From assembly GCF_003063315.1 (NCBI RefSeq), contig NZ_NERV01000001.1, positions 682,001 to 746,000 on the forward strand: a stretch of 64,000 nucleotides of DNA, read 5' to 3'. The notes beneath the pieces are model-generated. The model did not search any database, was not told the DNA's origin, and saw only the letters and a program-made list of their open reading frames with translations. Below are positions 27,781-37,528 of the stretch, in pieces (position 1 is the first letter of the stretch; every line of letters starts with the position of its first letter). Source of the DNA: Limnohabitans sp. T6-5 (GTDB taxonomy: Bacteria; Pseudomonadota; Gammaproteobacteria; Burkholderiales; Burkholderiaceae_C). The translations under genes were made by a program, and so were the position numbers.

Positions 27781-29067
27781 ATGATGAACCTCACCCCTTC
27801 TTTGCAAGACTGCGAACTGCTGGACGCGCAAGACCCTTTGCGTTCATTGCGCGAACAATTTGACCTGCCCGCTGGCGTGATCTACCTGGACGGCAACTCG
27901 CTGGGCGTGATGCCCAAAACCGCCCCGGCCCGCGTGGCCCAAGCCGTCACCCACGAATGGGGGCAAGATTTGATCAAAAGCTGGAACACCGCAGGCTGGT
28001 TCACCCTGCCCCAGCGCGTGGGCGACAAAATTGCCCGCGTCATCGGTGCCCAGGCCGGCGAAGTGGTGGCCGCCGACAGCACCTCGATCAACCTGTTCAA
28101 AGTGCTGGCCGCCGCGCTGCACATCGCCGCCGCTGACCAGCCGCACAAAACCAAAATCGTCAGCGAACGCAGCAACTTCCCCACCGACCTCTACATCGCA
28201 GAAGCCCTGTGCAAAGAACGAGGATTCACCCTGCAACTGGTCGAGGCAGACGAGATCGCCGCCGCCCTGCAAGCCGATGTGGCGGTGCTCATGCTCACCC
28301 ATGTGAACTACCGCACCGGCGCCATGCACGACATGCAAGCCGTCACCGCCATGGCGCACGCGCAAGGCATCCTCACGGTGTGGGACTTGGCGCACAGCGC
28401 AGGCGCGGTGCCCGTTGATCTGAACGGCTCAGGGGCCGACTTTGCGGTGGGCTGCGGCTACAAATACCTGAACGGTGGCCCCGGCGCACCCGCCTTTGTG
28501 TGGGTGCACCCCCAACACACCGACCGCTTCTGGCAACCGCTGGCCGGGTGGTGGGGCCATGCCGCACCGTTTGCCTTCACGCCCGATTACCAACCCGCCA
28601 AAGGCATCACCCGCTACCAGTGCGGTACCCAGCCTATCCTGAGCCTCACCGCGCTCGACTGTGGCCTGGACGCTTTTTTGAGCGCCGAAGCGCTGGGCGG
28701 CATGGCTGCACTGCGCCAAAAGTCATTGGCCCTCACGGGTCTGTTCATGCAGCTGGTGCGCACGCGCTTGCACGGCCACGGCTTTGGCATCGCCACACCG
28801 GCTGACGAAGCCCTGCGCGGCTCTCAAGTGAGCCTGACACGAGCCGATGGCGCCTACGCCATCGTCCAGGCCCTGATCGCGCGCGGCGTGATCGGTGACT
28901 TTCGTGCGGGCGATGGCGGCCAGCACGCCGACATCTTGCGTTTTGGCTTCACGCCGCTGTACATCGGTTACGCCGACGTCTGGCACGCGGCCGAGCACCT
29001 GTGCCAGGTCATGCAAAGCGGCGAATGGCAAGACGCCCGCTTTGCCCAAAAACATGCCGTCACTTGA
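27781..29067 (+). CDS. kynU: Kynureninase
   Basis: PLP enzyme of 428 residues that splits kynurenine into anthranilate and alanine. [14 protein letters not shown] at the N-terminus, the PLP Asp in [15 protein letters not shown], and [16 protein letters not shown] with the Schiff-base lysine are all present. A second ATG lies one codon in (27784). It is the middle gene of the operon; kynA follows after 10 bases. Confidence 0.95.
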   Translation: MMNLTPSLQDCELLDAQDPLRSLREQFDLPAGVIYLDGNSLGVMPKTAPARVAQAVTHEWGQDLIKSWNTAGWFTLPQRVGDKIARVIGAQAGEVVAADSTSINLFKVLAAALHIAAADQPHKTKIVSERSNFPTDLYIAEALCKERGFTLQLVEADEIAAALQADVAVLMLTHVNYRTGAMHDMQAVTAMAHAQGILTVWDLAHSAGAVPVDLNGSGADFAVGCGYKYLNGGPGAPAFVWVHPQHTDRFWQPLAGWWGHAAPFAFTPDYQPAKGITRYQCGTQPILSLTALDCGLDAFLSAEALGGMAALRQKSLALTGLFMQLVRTRLHGHGFGIATPADEALRGSQVSLTRADGAYAIVQALIARGVIGDFRAGDGGQHADILRFGFTPLYIGYADVWHAAEHLCQVMQSGEWQDARFAQKHAVT

Positions 29068-29077
29068 AGGGCCCCAC

Positions 29078-29983
29078 ATGAGTTCCTGTCCATTTCACGC
29101 TTCTGCACCTGAGCACGCCCAGAGCACTGACACCGCCCAACCCATCGCAGCTGGCGAGCGCATCGTGCAAGAAGAGCACGCCCAGCTCGACTTTGACGGC
29201 CGCATGAGCTACGGCGACTACCTGCAACTCGACGCCATCCTGAACGCCCAAAAGCCGCTCTCCCCCGACCACAACGAGATGCTGTTCATCGTGCAGCACC
29301 AGACCAGTGAGTTGTGGATGAAGCTGATGCTGCACGAGCTGCGCGCCGCCATGGCCAGCATCGCCACCGATGAACTGCCCGATGCCTTCAAGAAACTGGC
29401 GCGTGTGAGTCGCATCATGGAACAGCTGGTCCACGCCTGGGATGTGCTGGCCACCATGACGCCACCCGAGTACAGCGCCATCCGCCCCTACCTCGCGCAG
29501 TCCAGCGGCTTTCAGAGCTGGCAATACCGCTGCATCGAGTTTTCGATGGGCAACAAAAACGCCGCCATGCTGCAGCCGCACGCGCACCGCCCTGACCTGT
29601 CGGCCATCGTGCAAGCCGCCTACGAAGCGCCATCGCTGTACGACGAGTGCTTGCGTCTTTTGAAACGGCGTGGCCTGCCCGTACCCGACAGCCACACCCA
29701 ACGCGACTGGCGCCAGCCCTATCCGGCCAGCGAGGCGGTGGAAACCGCGTGGTTGGAGGTCTACCGCGACCCCAAGCAGCACTGGGACCTGTACCAACTG
29801 GGCGAAGAACTGACCGACCTGGAAGACGCTTTTCGTCTGTGGCGCTTTCGGCATGTGACCACGGTGGAGCGCGTGATCGGCTTCAAGCGCGGCACCGGTG
29901 GCACGGGTGGCGTGAGTTATCTGCGCAAGATGCTGGACACCGTGCTGTTCCCCGAAATTTGGACGCTGCGCACGCAGCTGTGA
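29078..29983 (+). CDS. kynA: Tryptophan 2,3-dioxygenase
   Basis: Haem dioxygenase, 301 residues here, that opens the indole ring of tryptophan, the first step of the kynurenine route. [29 protein letters not shown] (distal His region), GFQSWQYR and [13 protein letters not shown] are diagnostic. The start at 29078 has GAAGG 7-8 bases upstream; an in-frame ATG at 29054 lies inside kynU. It is the last gene of the operon, and anthranilate is the expected end product. No anthranilate genes are in the window. Confidence 0.95.
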   Translation: MSSCPFHASAPEHAQSTDTAQPIAAGERIVQEEHAQLDFDGRMSYGDYLQLDAILNAQKPLSPDHNEMLFIVQHQTSELWMKLMLHELRAAMASIATDELPDAFKKLARVSRIMEQLVHAWDVLATMTPPEYSAIRPYLAQSSGFQSWQYRCIEFSMGNKNAAMLQPHAHRPDLSAIVQAAYEAPSLYDECLRLLKRRGLPVPDSHTQRDWRQPYPASEAVETAWLEVYRDPKQHWDLYQLGEELTDLEDAFRLWRFRHVTTVERVIGFKRGTGGTGGVSYLRKMLDTVLFPEIWTLRTQL

Positions 29984-30030
29984 CCGCCAGAGCGCAGCGC
30001 GGGCGACCTCCCAGAAGGGACATTGATGTC

Positions 30031-30540
30031 TGTGGGAGCCCCACCCCCGGGGCGATGGCTTGTGGTCTGCACTGCTTTTCGCGACGAGGGCGTCGCTCCT
30101 ACAGGGAAAAGGAGCCCAGCTCTTGGCGAGATGCATGTTGTGGGAGCCCCGCCCTCGGGGCGATGGCTTGTGGTCTGCAAGGCTTTTCGCGACGAGGGCG
30201 TCGCTCCTACAGGGAAAAGGAGCCCAGCTCTTGGCGAGATGCATGTTGTGGGAGCCCCACCCTCGGGGCAATGGCTTGTGGTCTGCACGGCTTTTCGCGA
30301 CGAGGGCGTCGCTCCTACAGGGAAAAGGAGCCCAGCTCTTGGCGAGATGCATGTTGTGGGAGCCCCGCCCTCGGGGCAATGGCTTGTGGTCTGCACGGCT
30401 TTTCGCGACGAGGGCGTCGCTCCTACAGGGAAAAGGAGCCCAGCTCTTGGCGAGATGCATGTTGTGGGAGCCCCGCCCTCGGGGCGATGACTTGTGGTCT
30501 GCAAGGCTTTTCGCGACGAGGGCGTCGCTCCTACAGGGAC
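30031..30540. repeat. Tandem array of five 108-bp units, each an inverted REP pair
   Basis: Units start at 30031, 30139, 30247, 30355 and 30463, each exactly 108 bases apart; the last lacks its tail. Each holds TGTGGGAGC plus a GCCC/GGGC palindrome and, in inverse orientation, TGTAGGAGCGACGCCCTCG. Both are REP-like, so the unit is a BIME. Because 108 is a multiple of three, several frames stay open through the array, but no frame has a credible start or protein pattern. The array fills most of the 631-base gap between kynA and iorA. Confidence 0.92.
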
Positions 30541-30614
30541 AAGTCACTCCTGCACGTCAAGTTCTTGCGCAAGACCGTTAACATCTTGCACCAGCTACAT
30601 TCCCGGGAGACTCC

Positions 30615-31082
30615 GTGCAACTGAACATCAACGGCCAAAGCCGCACCTCAACCGCCGACCCGAGCATGCCCTTGCTTTGGGTGCTGCGCGATGAATTGAA
30701 CCTCACCGGAACCAAATTCGGCTGCGGCGTGGCCGCTTGTGGGGCCTGCACCGTGCACATCGACGGCCAGCCCGTGCGCTCGTGCGTGATGCCCGTGTCG
30801 GCGGTGGCCAATCAAGCGATCAAAACCATCGAGTCCTTGGGCACGGCAGAAAAGCCTCACCCACTCCAAGCGGCCTGGATCGCCGAGCAAGTGCCCCAAT
30901 GCGGCTACTGCCAAAGCGGCATGCTGATGGCAGCGGCCGCCCTGCTCGACAAAAACCCCAACCCCAGCGACGCCGACATTGACGCCGCCATGACCAATCT
31001 GTGCCGCTGCGGCACTTACCAGCGCGTGCGCGCCGCCATCCACCGCGCTGCTGCGCAAATGAAGAAAGGCGGTGCCGCATGA
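30615..31082 (+). CDS. iorA: Isoquinoline 1-oxidoreductase-like [2Fe-2S] subunit
   Basis: Small subunit (155 residues) of a molybdenum hydroxylase, carrying two [2Fe-2S] clusters. The plant-type ligands are in [13 protein letters not shown] with a fourth cysteine in RSCVMP; the second cluster uses CGYCQSG and CRCGTY. The start is GTG at 30615, with GGGAG 8 bases upstream. It overlaps iorB by four bases. Electrons probably pass to a cytochrome rather than NAD, as no FAD subunit is present. Confidence 0.9.
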   Translation: MQLNINGQSRTSTADPSMPLLWVLRDELNLTGTKFGCGVAACGACTVHIDGQPVRSCVMPVSAVANQAIKTIESLGTAEKPHPLQAAWIAEQVPQCGYCQSGMLMAAAALLDKNPNPSDADIDAAMTNLCRCGTYQRVRAAIHRAAAQMKKGGAA

Positions 31083-33346
31083 AACGCCGCACTTGGTTAC
31101 TCAGCGCGCTCGGCGCGACCGGCGCATTGGTCGTCGGCTGGGGCGTGATGCCCGCCCGATCACGTTTAGGTTCACCCGAACTCATGCTCCCAACCCAAGG
31201 CGATGTCGCCCTGAACGGCTGGATCAAGATCGCTGCCGACGGCGCCGTGGTGCTGGCCATGCCTCGCAGCGAAATGGGCCAAGGCGTGCACACGGCGCTG
31301 GCCATGCTGGTGGCCGAAGAACTCGATGTGCCTCTGAACCGCGTGCGTCTGGAGCAAGCCGGTGGCGACAGCATTTACGGCAACGTGGCCATGCTGGTCG
31401 CCAGCCTGCCTTTTCACCCGCTGGACAGCGAAGGCGAGCACAAGCCCACCAAGATCAAGATGGGCGAATGGCTGGTGGGCAAAGTCGCCCGCGAACTGGG
31501 CCTCAACGCCACCGGCGGCTCGTCGTCGGTTGCCGACCTGTGGGACCCTCTGCGCATGGCCGCTGCCACGGCGCGCGCCAGTTTAGTACAAGCCGCTGCG
31601 GCCGCATGGAAAGTGCCTGTGAGCGAAATCACTGTCGCGCAGGGCGTGATGCAACACGCCTCAGGCCAGTCCGCGCACTACGGCCAGATGGTGGCCGCTG
31701 CTTCGGGCAGCACGCCCTCGGGCATCCAAACCAAATCGCGCCAGAAGTGGCAACTCATCGGTCAAGCCGCGCCGCGCACCGACATCCCGTCCAAAGTCAC
31801 AGGCCAAGCCACGTTCGGCTTGGACGTGCGTCTGCCTGGCATGCTGTTTGCCGCTGTGCAGATGTGTCCAATGATCGGTGGCAGCGCTGCGTCCATGGAC
31901 ACGAAAGACGCATTGACCCTGAAGGGTGTGTCCAAAGTTGTGCCGCTGGACGCCTGGGGTGGCGGCACCGCAGGCTTGGCCGTGGTGGGACAAACCACTT
32001 GGCACGCACGCCAAGGCGTGCAGGCCGTCAAAGTGCAGTGGCAAGCCCCTGCCACGGGCGCAGTAGACACCCAGCGCATCCAGGCCGACTTGCTCAAGGC
32101 TTTGAACGAAGACAGCGGCTTCACCTTCCATGAACAAGGCGTGCCCACCCAAGCCGAAAAAGCTGCCACCACCCGCATCGACGCGCTGTACCAAGCGCCT
32201 TATCTGGCCCACGCCACCATGGAGCCGATGAACTGCACCGCGCAGGTCAAAAATGGCAAGGTCGAGATCTGGGTGCCCACGCAAGTGCCGCAAATGGCCC
32301 GCGACATGGCCGCCAAAGTGGCCAAGGTCGACAAAGACCAAGTTACTGTCCACGTCACCCAATTGGGTGGTGGTTTCGGTCGTCGTCTGGACGTCGACTT
32401 CATCGGCCAAGCGGTGCAAGTGGCCATGGCCTGCGAGGGTAAACCGGTGCAACTGAGCTGGTCGCGCGAAGAAGACATGAAGCACGACTTTTACCGCCCC
32501 ATGCACTTGGCCAAGTTCCAGGCTTCGCTGGACGAGAAAGGTGAAGTCACCAGTTTGCGCATCAAGTCGGCCGGTGACGCCATCACCCCGCGCTGGATGG
32601 CGCGTGCAGCGCCCCACCTGTCGGGCCCCATCGACATGCCCGACAAAACCGCGTCCGAAGGCCTGTTCGATTTGCCCTACGGTTTTGCCAGCCAGCACAT
32701 GAGCCATGTGGCCACGAAGTCTGGCGTGCCGGTGGGCTTTTGGCGCTCGGTTGGCCATTCGCACAACGCCTTCTTCTCGGAAAGCTTCATCGACGAACTG
32801 GCGGCTGCCACGAAACAAGACCCACTGGCCTTCCGCTTGAAACTGCTGAAAGACGCACCGCGTTACGCAGCTGTTTTGCAGTTGGCGGCGGACAAAGCGG
32901 CTTGGAGCACGCCGCTACCTGCAGGCCGTGCGCGCGGCATTGCCTTGCACGAATCGTTTGGCTCCATCGTGGCGCAAGTGGCCGAAGTGTCCCTTGCCGA
33001 CGGCCAGATCCGCGTGCACCGCGTGGTCTGCGCGATTGACTGCGGCACCGTGGTCAACCCCGGCACCGTGGCCCAGCAAATGGAAAGCAGCGTGGTCTAC
33101 GGTTTGAGCGCGGCACTCTTTGGCAAGATCGACATCGTGGACGGCGTGGTGCAACAAGGCAACTTCCCCACCTACCCCATGGTCTCGCTCAGCCAGACCC
33201 CGGTGGTGCAAACCCACATCGTGCCCAGCACCCGCCACCCTGCAGGCGTGGGCGAACCGGCTGTACCCCCGCTGGCACCGGCCGTGGGCAACGCGCTGTT
33301 TGCCCTCACGGGCAAGCGGCAGCGGGCTTTGCCGCTGACCGCCTGA
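31079..33346 (+). CDS. iorB: Isoquinoline 1-oxidoreductase-like molybdopterin subunit
   Basis: Large catalytic subunit of 755 residues that should hydroxylate a heterocycle or aldehyde with water. It begins with a twin-arginine-like signal ([20 protein letters not shown]), so the complex is likely periplasmic or membrane-attached. [32 protein letters not shown] and [18 protein letters not shown] are the molybdopterin-binding landmarks, the last holding the catalytic Glu. The IorB order is preserved. No chaperone (XdhC) or cytochrome gene is adjacent. The true substrate is unknown. Confidence 0.9.
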   Translation: MKRRTWLLSALGATGALVVGWGVMPARSRLGSPELMLPTQGDVALNGWIKIAADGAVVLAMPRSEMGQGVHTALAMLVAEELDVPLNRVRLEQAGGDSIYGNVAMLVASLPFHPLDSEGEHKPTKIKMGEWLVGKVARELGLNATGGSSSVADLWDPLRMAAATARASLVQAAAAAWKVPVSEITVAQGVMQHASGQSAHYGQMVAAASGSTPSGIQTKSRQKWQLIGQAAPRTDIPSKVTGQATFGLDVRLPGMLFAAVQMCPMIGGSAASMDTKDALTLKGVSKVVPLDAWGGGTAGLAVVGQTTWHARQGVQAVKVQWQAPATGAVDTQRIQADLLKALNEDSGFTFHEQGVPTQAEKAATTRIDALYQAPYLAHATMEPMNCTAQVKNGKVEIWVPTQVPQMARDMAAKVAKVDKDQVTVHVTQLGGGFGRRLDVDFIGQAVQVAMACEGKPVQLSWSREEDMKHDFYRPMHLAKFQASLDEKGEVTSLRIKSAGDAITPRWMARAAPHLSGPIDMPDKTASEGLFDLPYGFASQHMSHVATKSGVPVGFWRSVGHSHNAFFSESFIDELAAATKQDPLAFRLKLLKDAPRYAAVLQLAADKAAWSTPLPAGRARGIALHESFGSIVAQVAEVSLADGQIRVHRVVCAIDCGTVVNPGTVAQQMESSVVYGLSAALFGKIDIVDGVVQQGNFPTYPMVSLSQTPVVQTHIVPSTRHPAGVGEPAVPPLAPAVGNALFALTGKRQRALPLTA

Positions 33347-33348
33347 GC

Positions 33349-34578
33349 TCAACCGCCTCGCAGGGCCTTGAGGATTTTTTGGCCGCCACGGCCATTTGCC
33401 TCATGGCCCAGGCGCTGTTGTTCGGCGCGGATCGCTTGGCGCGATGCGTCGCCCAGCATGCCGTCGATGGGGCCGATGTCGTGGCCGCGCATCGTGAGCA
33501 AGCCCTGCAACTCGCGCCGCTCGGCGCGTGACAGACCCGCGTCGTCGGTCGGCCAGGGTGTGACAAATGGGCCACCGCCGCGCAGGCGGTCGCTCAGATG
33601 GGCAATCGCCAGGCCGTAGCTTTCGGCGGCGTTGTAGCTGTAGAGCGTGTCAAAATTGCGCGTCACCAAAAACGCCGGACCGTTGGCACCAGCGAGCGTC
33701 AGCAAGCCCACGTTGCCCAAGCTTTCTGGCAAGGCCGAGCCGTCCACCCGGCGCACGCCACGGGCAGTCCATTCAGACACCGGGCGCTTGGTGCGGCGGC
33801 CTTCTCCGGCCAATGACAAGCCAGCAGGCAGCTTGACCTCAATGCCCCAAGGCAGGCCGCGCTGCCAGCCCGCACGGGCCAAAAAGTTGGCGGTAGATCC
33901 CAGCGCGTCCACACTGCTGTCCATCAGGTCGGCGCGTCCGTCGCCATCAAAGTCCACCGCCAAGCGTTCAAAGGTGGTGGGCATGAACTGGGTGTGGCCA
34001 AAGGCCCCCGCCCACGAGCCCACCAAGCGCTCGGGCGCGATGTGTCCGGCTTGCAAAATGCGCAGCGCCGCAAAAAATTCGCCTCTGAAATAGCTTTGCC
34101 GCCGCCCGTGGCACGACAAGGTGCCCAGCGCCTGCACCAGCGGGTATTTGCCAAAGGTCTGGCCAAAATTGCTCTCCACGCCCCACACCGCCACCACCGT
34201 GGCCGGGTCCACGCCAAAGCGCTCTTCGGCACGCGCCAACGCTGGGCGGTGCTGGGCCAAACGCGCCGCGCCATCGGCCACGCGTTCTTCGTCCACCAGC
34301 GCCGACATGTAGTCCCAAATAGCAGTGCGAAATTCGGGCTGAAAGTTCAGCTTCTCGATCACGCTGAAGTCGGCTTGCAAGCCAGCCGTGTGGCGCGCCC
34401 AGGTGGCGTCGCTCACTTTGCCGCTGCGTGCTGCAGGGCGCAACTCAACCATGCAAGCCGACAAATCGGTGCTTTGCGCCCAGGCTGCTTGGGCAAGCCC
34501 CAATGAGGCAAACACCGCACTCATGCAGGCGGTGCGCACCCAAGCTGAGGCGCATGGGGTGGATGGACGTGGTGTCAT
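33349..34578 (-). CDS. Lytic murein transglycosylase, MltB family, with peptidoglycan-binding tail
   Basis: An exported enzyme of 409 residues that cleaves the glycan strand with formation of 1,6-anhydro-MurNAc. A signal peptide ends near AAWAQS. The catalytic Glu is E135 in VWGVESNFGQ, followed by GAFGHTQFMPTTF and DGDGRADLMDS. The last 60 residues (LQGLLTMRGHDIGPIDGMLG) are a PG_binding_1 repeat. The start at 34578 has AGGGA 8 bases upstream; 34617 is an alternative. It converges with iorB, stops 2 bases apart. Confidence 0.92.
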   Translation of the reverse strand: MTPRPSTPCASAWVRTACMSAVFASLGLAQAAWAQSTDLSACMVELRPAARSGKVSDATWARHTAGLQADFSVIEKLNFQPEFRTAIWDYMSALVDEERVADGAARLAQHRPALARAEERFGVDPATVVAVWGVESNFGQTFGKYPLVQALGTLSCHGRRQSYFRGEFFAALRILQAGHIAPERLVGSWAGAFGHTQFMPTTFERLAVDFDGDGRADLMDSSVDALGSTANFLARAGWQRGLPWGIEVKLPAGLSLAGEGRRTKRPVSEWTARGVRRVDGSALPESLGNVGLLTLAGANGPAFLVTRNFDTLYSYNAAESYGLAIAHLSDRLRGGGPFVTPWPTDDAGLSRAERRELQGLLTMRGHDIGPIDGMLGDASRQAIRAEQQRLGHEANGRGGQKILKALRGG

Positions 34579-34698
34579 GAAAAAAGTCCCTGAAAATTTG
34601 AATGTGTCTGAGTGCATCTCAATGCGCGCCAGCGAATGTACAGCGTGCAGCAGCTACAAGGCCAAAGGCCTGGGCATTGGGGGAAAAGGGTAGGAGTT

Positions 34699-35481
34699 TC
34701 AGGCCATCCAAGCATTCACGGTTTGGAACTGGTCGCGGTGATACAGCAAATATGGGGCATGTCCAGGCGCAAGCCAACGCAGCTTGAGGCCATTGGACAG
34801 CCCCAGCAAATGTCTATCGGCCAAGGACACTGAACTGCCGACCAGCAACTCACCTGCATCACTGAACGAGATCAAAAACTTGTCAAACAGCGCATCCAAG
34901 TTGGCGCTGAGCAAAAAGCCGTTGAAGACGTCTAAGCGCTCGGCGTCTGTGGTGCAGTCGGCCCAAGGCTTGGCGTGGCTGGCACGCAAGGCCGGGGCCA
35001 GCGACAGTCCGGTGACTGCGCAAGCGCCGCCCCAGTAGTCAAGCATGGCCTGGCGGTAACGGTCTTGACCCACACGCTGGCGCACCAAGCGCTGCACCTC
35101 GGTGCTCAGGCTGTCGGCTGCAGGCAGCTCGGCCAATGCCTGCTGCACCTGCGCATCAAAATCCACCGCCGCCTGATTGGGCAGGGACTGGGCCAGCACA
35201 GCTGCCCGATGCAGCCACTGGGCCAATTGCGCATCGGTAGTGGCCACGTAGGCATCGCCTGCACGGGGCCAGTCGGCAAAGCTGCGAGCCAGCTCGGAAG
35301 GCAAAGTGGCCGGGCCTTGCACAAGGGCCATGGCGTAGCCCTGCTGAGCCCAAGACACCTCGGCTTTGGCGGGGTGGCGGGCCGAGCCCAAAGTCACGGC
35401 AGTGCCCATTGCAGACACGGTGTGTTCAAAACCGTGGTCGTGACCCGCTTTTTCGATCAGGGCGCGTTTGAGAGGTGTCAT
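34699..35481 (-). CDS. HNH endonuclease (HNH_2 type)
   Basis: A protein of 260 residues. The HNH region is in the last third: YRQAMLDYWGGACAVTGLS, then ASHAKPWADC, then FNGFLLSANLDALFDKFL. This is the HNH_2 pattern (A-C-x-V-T-G, S-H-x-x-P-W, N-G-x-x-L). The N-terminal 170 residues are of unknown fold and may bind DNA. It lies downstream of the AlbA_2 gene in the same direction, separated by 11-bp repeats. The first 18 residues (MTPLKRALIEKAGHDHGF) recur in a broken gene at 37293-37409. HNH_2 proteins are frequent in defence islands. Confidence 0.82.
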   Translation of the reverse strand: MTPLKRALIEKAGHDHGFEHTVSAMGTAVTLGSARHPAKAEVSWAQQGYAMALVQGPATLPSELARSFADWPRAGDAYVATTDAQLAQWLHRAAVLAQSLPNQAAVDFDAQVQQALAELPAADSLSTEVQRLVRQRVGQDRYRQAMLDYWGGACAVTGLSLAPALRASHAKPWADCTTDAERLDVFNGFLLSANLDALFDKFLISFSDAGELLVGSSVSLADRHLLGLSNGLKLRWLAPGHAPYLLYHRDQFQTVNAWMA

Positions 35482-35581
35482 ATGTCCGGAAAAAACCCCC
35501 GTTTATTTTGATCCGCAAGGACCTAGACAACGTGGAATTTTGAAAATAACTATAAAAATCAATGACTTATCGAAATTTAAT

Positions 35582-35632
35582 AATCCGCAAATGATCCGCA
35601 AATGATCCGCAAATGATCCGCAAATGATCCGA
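35582..35632. repeat. 11-bp tandem repeat GATCCGCAAAT, four copies plus a partial
   Basis: Three perfect copies at 35593-35625, one copy with a changed first base at 35582-35592 and a partial GATCCGA at 35626. An isolated GATCCGCAA lies at 35510-35518. The array lies about 100 bases upstream of the HNH start and just after the AlbA_2 stop. One helical turn spacing (11 bp) suggests protein binding sites on one face of DNA. Confidence 0.85.
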
Positions 35633-35649
35633 ATCAAATGGCTTGCGGG

Positions 35650-37296
35650 TCACTTTGGCTCCACATAGGCGGTCGTTTTTCCTTGTCCGCGCATGACAAT
35701 TTGCCCAGCAGCCAGCATTCTTTGCAACAGCCGCTTGACCTGCCCTTCCGTCAGGCGACACAACTCCATCACCTCAGCCCGCTTGATCTGCCCGTGCTGA
35801 CGGATGTAGCTCAGCAACATCTGCTCGTGCTGAATGGGCCCAAACCCTACTTGCCGGGTGTAAGCCGCCTTGTCGCTCACCACCGAATACACGGCCGCAG
35901 TCAACGTATAGCTGCGGCCACGGGTGTTGCCGTGCGCCTCTACCAAACCGGCTTCGGTCAGCGCTTCCAGCGTGCGCTTGGCGCTGGCCGCGTCACGCTG
36001 AATGTGCTTGGCCAACGCGTCGGCCGACAGGCGCTTGAACTCACGCAAAGCGGCCAGGGCGATCAGTGAATCAATGGGCAGCTCGGCGTTGCGGTTGCGC
36101 TCAGCGTCCACCACCATGCGCCTGAACGCCACATCGGCGGGCACCGTCGGCAGGCTCAGCACCACGTTGTGAAGGTCGGTGCGGCCATAGTCTGGCGCGG
36201 GGCGACCAAACTTCAGCATGCCCCGGTAAATGGTGTCCACGCCGCGACCGGAACGCTCCACCACGCCAATGCGCTTCATGGCATCGGCCAGGGCGCGGTT
36301 GCGGGGGCGTGGCTCGGTCACCAGCAGGTTGGCCAGCGTTACGCCGTCTACCAAGCCGCCGGGGTTGCTGATCACCAAGGCATCGTCCTCCAGCCGCACA
36401 TGCACTGCGCCCATGCGGTGGTAGTCGCGGTGTATCAGGGCATTGGCCACCGCCTCGCGAAACGCGGCCATGTCCACCAAGGGCACCGGCACACGGAACA
36501 AGCCCACTTGCAACTCCTGCTCGGGGTTGTAGGGGCGAAAGTTGGTCTCCAGCCAATCCAGCGCCTTGAGCAATGGAAAGCGCCGAAACTCGTTGAAGCG
36601 CACCGCCTGCTGCGCCAGCACCTGAAAAGCCAGCTCGTGGGTGGCCACGCGCTGCTGCAGCACCGACTCGCGCCCAATCAACAACAAGCCAGTCAGCGTG
36701 GGCACACGGGTGCCATCGGCCAAACGCTGCGTCAAGCCCAGTGCGCCATCCATGGCCTCGTCGTCCAGCTCCAACAACACACGGTCGCCACCGTATTGCT
36801 GCACCGCTTGGCGCAGGCGCTCGCGCTCAAGCGGGTCAAAGTCGGCCAAGGTGCAACCCGCAACTGGCTGGGCCGACACATCCACCAAACCAAAACTGCT
36901 GGCGCGGCTGATGCGCTCGTGCGGCAGCATGGGCACACACTCGGGCGTGCCGTCGTGCTTGATGCGGCGGCGCACATACACGCCCGCTTGCGTGGCCACC
37001 TCGCCCTGCGCTTTGGGCACGGTGATTTTGGCCACGGGTACACCATCCACTTGAAGCGCCTCCACCCTCACATGCAAAGCGGGCGACGTGCGCGCCGCCA
37101 CCATGCCCGCCAAACCCGTCAGCACCATGTGCTCGGCATGCAGGCCCGTGGCTTGCCCATCGTCCTCCACCCCGAGCCACAACTCGCCGCCCTCGGTGTT
37201 GGCCAGGCACACCAAAGCTTCGACCAGTTCAGCATCCGGTAGGCGTTTGCGGTCGCTTTTGAATTCAACGGTGAGGGATTCTGATTGGGGAATCAT
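35650..37296 (-). CDS. AlbA_2 (Schlafen-type) and HATPase_c_4 regulator-like protein
   Basis: A protein of 548 residues. The N-terminal AlbA_2 domain spans about residues 1-130 (ESLTVEFKSD, LVEALVCLANTEGGELWLGV, VYVRRRIKHDGT). The middle has a RecG-like HATPase_c_4 domain (FREAVANALIHRDYHRMGAV, then ISNPGGLVDGV and RNRALADAMKRIGVVERSGRG). The C-terminus has two winged-helix-like segments (ALREFKRLSADALAKHI, then IKRAEVMELCRLTEGQVKRLL). Such proteins act as regulators or defence accessories; the function is unproven. The ATG at 37296 overlaps the stop of a broken HNH fragment by four bases (ATGA). Confidence 0.85.
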   Translation of the reverse strand: MIPQSESLTVEFKSDRKRLPDAELVEALVCLANTEGGELWLGVEDDGQATGLHAEHMVLTGLAGMVAARTSPALHVRVEALQVDGVPVAKITVPKAQGEVATQAGVYVRRRIKHDGTPECVPMLPHERISRASSFGLVDVSAQPVAGCTLADFDPLERERLRQAVQQYGGDRVLLELDDEAMDGALGLTQRLADGTRVPTLTGLLLIGRESVLQQRVATHELAFQVLAQQAVRFNEFRRFPLLKALDWLETNFRPYNPEQELQVGLFRVPVPLVDMAAFREAVANALIHRDYHRMGAVHVRLEDDALVISNPGGLVDGVTLANLLVTEPRPRNRALADAMKRIGVVERSGRGVDTIYRGMLKFGRPAPDYGRTDLHNVVLSLPTVPADVAFRRMVVDAERNRNAELPIDSLIALAALREFKRLSADALAKHIQRDAASAKRTLEALTEAGLVEAHGNTRGRSYTLTAAVYSVVSDKAAYTRQVGFGPIQHEQMLLSYIRQHGQIKRAEVMELCRLTEGQVKRLLQRMLAAGQIVMRGQGKTTAYVEPK

Positions 37297-37409
37297 GTGA
37301 TGCCTCTCATGTGCAGCTGATCCCATGTAATCACCCAGCTGCTGGCGGGCAGCACATGCTCAAAGCCATGGTCGTGGCCAGCTTTTTCGATCAGGGTGAG
37401 CGGGGTCAT
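37293..37409 (-). pseudogene. N-terminal fragment of a second HNH-type gene
   Basis: A 38-codon frame beginning MTPLTLIEKAGHDHGFEHV, clearly related to the start of the intact HNH gene 1.8 kb downstream (MTPLKRALIEKAGHDHGF). After about 19 residues the similarity is lost, and the frame ends in a TGA that overlaps the ATG of the AlbA_2 gene. It is either a remnant left by an insertion or a short leader peptide kept for translational coupling. No HNH motif is present. Confidence 0.7.
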
Positions 37410-37420
37410 TGAAAAATTTC

Positions 37421-37448
37421 TTGTAGTGACAGCGCAACTGTATATAAT
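37421..37448 (+). promoter_or_regulatory. Sigma70-type promoter, plus strand
   Basis: TTGTAG at 37421-37426 and a perfect TATAAT at 37443-37448, separated by 16 bases. No plus-strand gene follows; the only thing downstream in range is a hairpin with a T-run. The -35 matches consensus at four of six positions. Confidence 0.5.
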
Positions 37449-37454
37449 CACGGG

Positions 37455-37515
37455 TTACTCATCAGCCCAAGGCTGAAGGAGCTGGGCCAACGCCATGTGC
37501 GTTGGCCTTTTCTTT
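37455..37515 (+). ncRNA. Candidate small RNA of about 60 bases in the defence island
   Basis: The segment is bounded by a TATAAT promoter and a strong intrinsic terminator and contains no reading frame. It lies in the gap between the stop of the BECR-like gene and the HNH fragment, opposite to the direction of both. The exact 5' end is assumed at about 7 bases past the -10 box. It could be an antisense regulator of the operon 3' end, an RNA antitoxin, or a leftover. The promoter and terminator are seen; transcription is inferred. Confidence 0.35.
37485..37515 (+). terminator. Strong intrinsic terminator, plus strand
   Basis: A perfect 9-bp stem, GGCCAACGC-CATGT-GCGTTGGCC, followed by TTTTCTTTT. 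There is no T-run on the minus strand, so it does not serve the defence operon. Confidence 0.85.
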
Positions 37516-37528
37516 TGGCGAGCCGTAT

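Noticed and set aside
30031..30540. Possible CRISPR array
   Set aside because: The whole 108-bp unit is repeated with no variable spacers, and no cas genes are nearby.
29060..30547. A 495-codon minus-strand frame with a repeated 36-residue unit
   Set aside because: The repeat is simply the 108-bp DNA array read in frame; the rest is antisense to kynA. Several other frames are open across the array for the same reason.
35582..35632. Possible CRISPR or plasmid origin iterons
   Set aside because: Units are only 11 bp without spacers, and there is no Rep gene or other replication function near.
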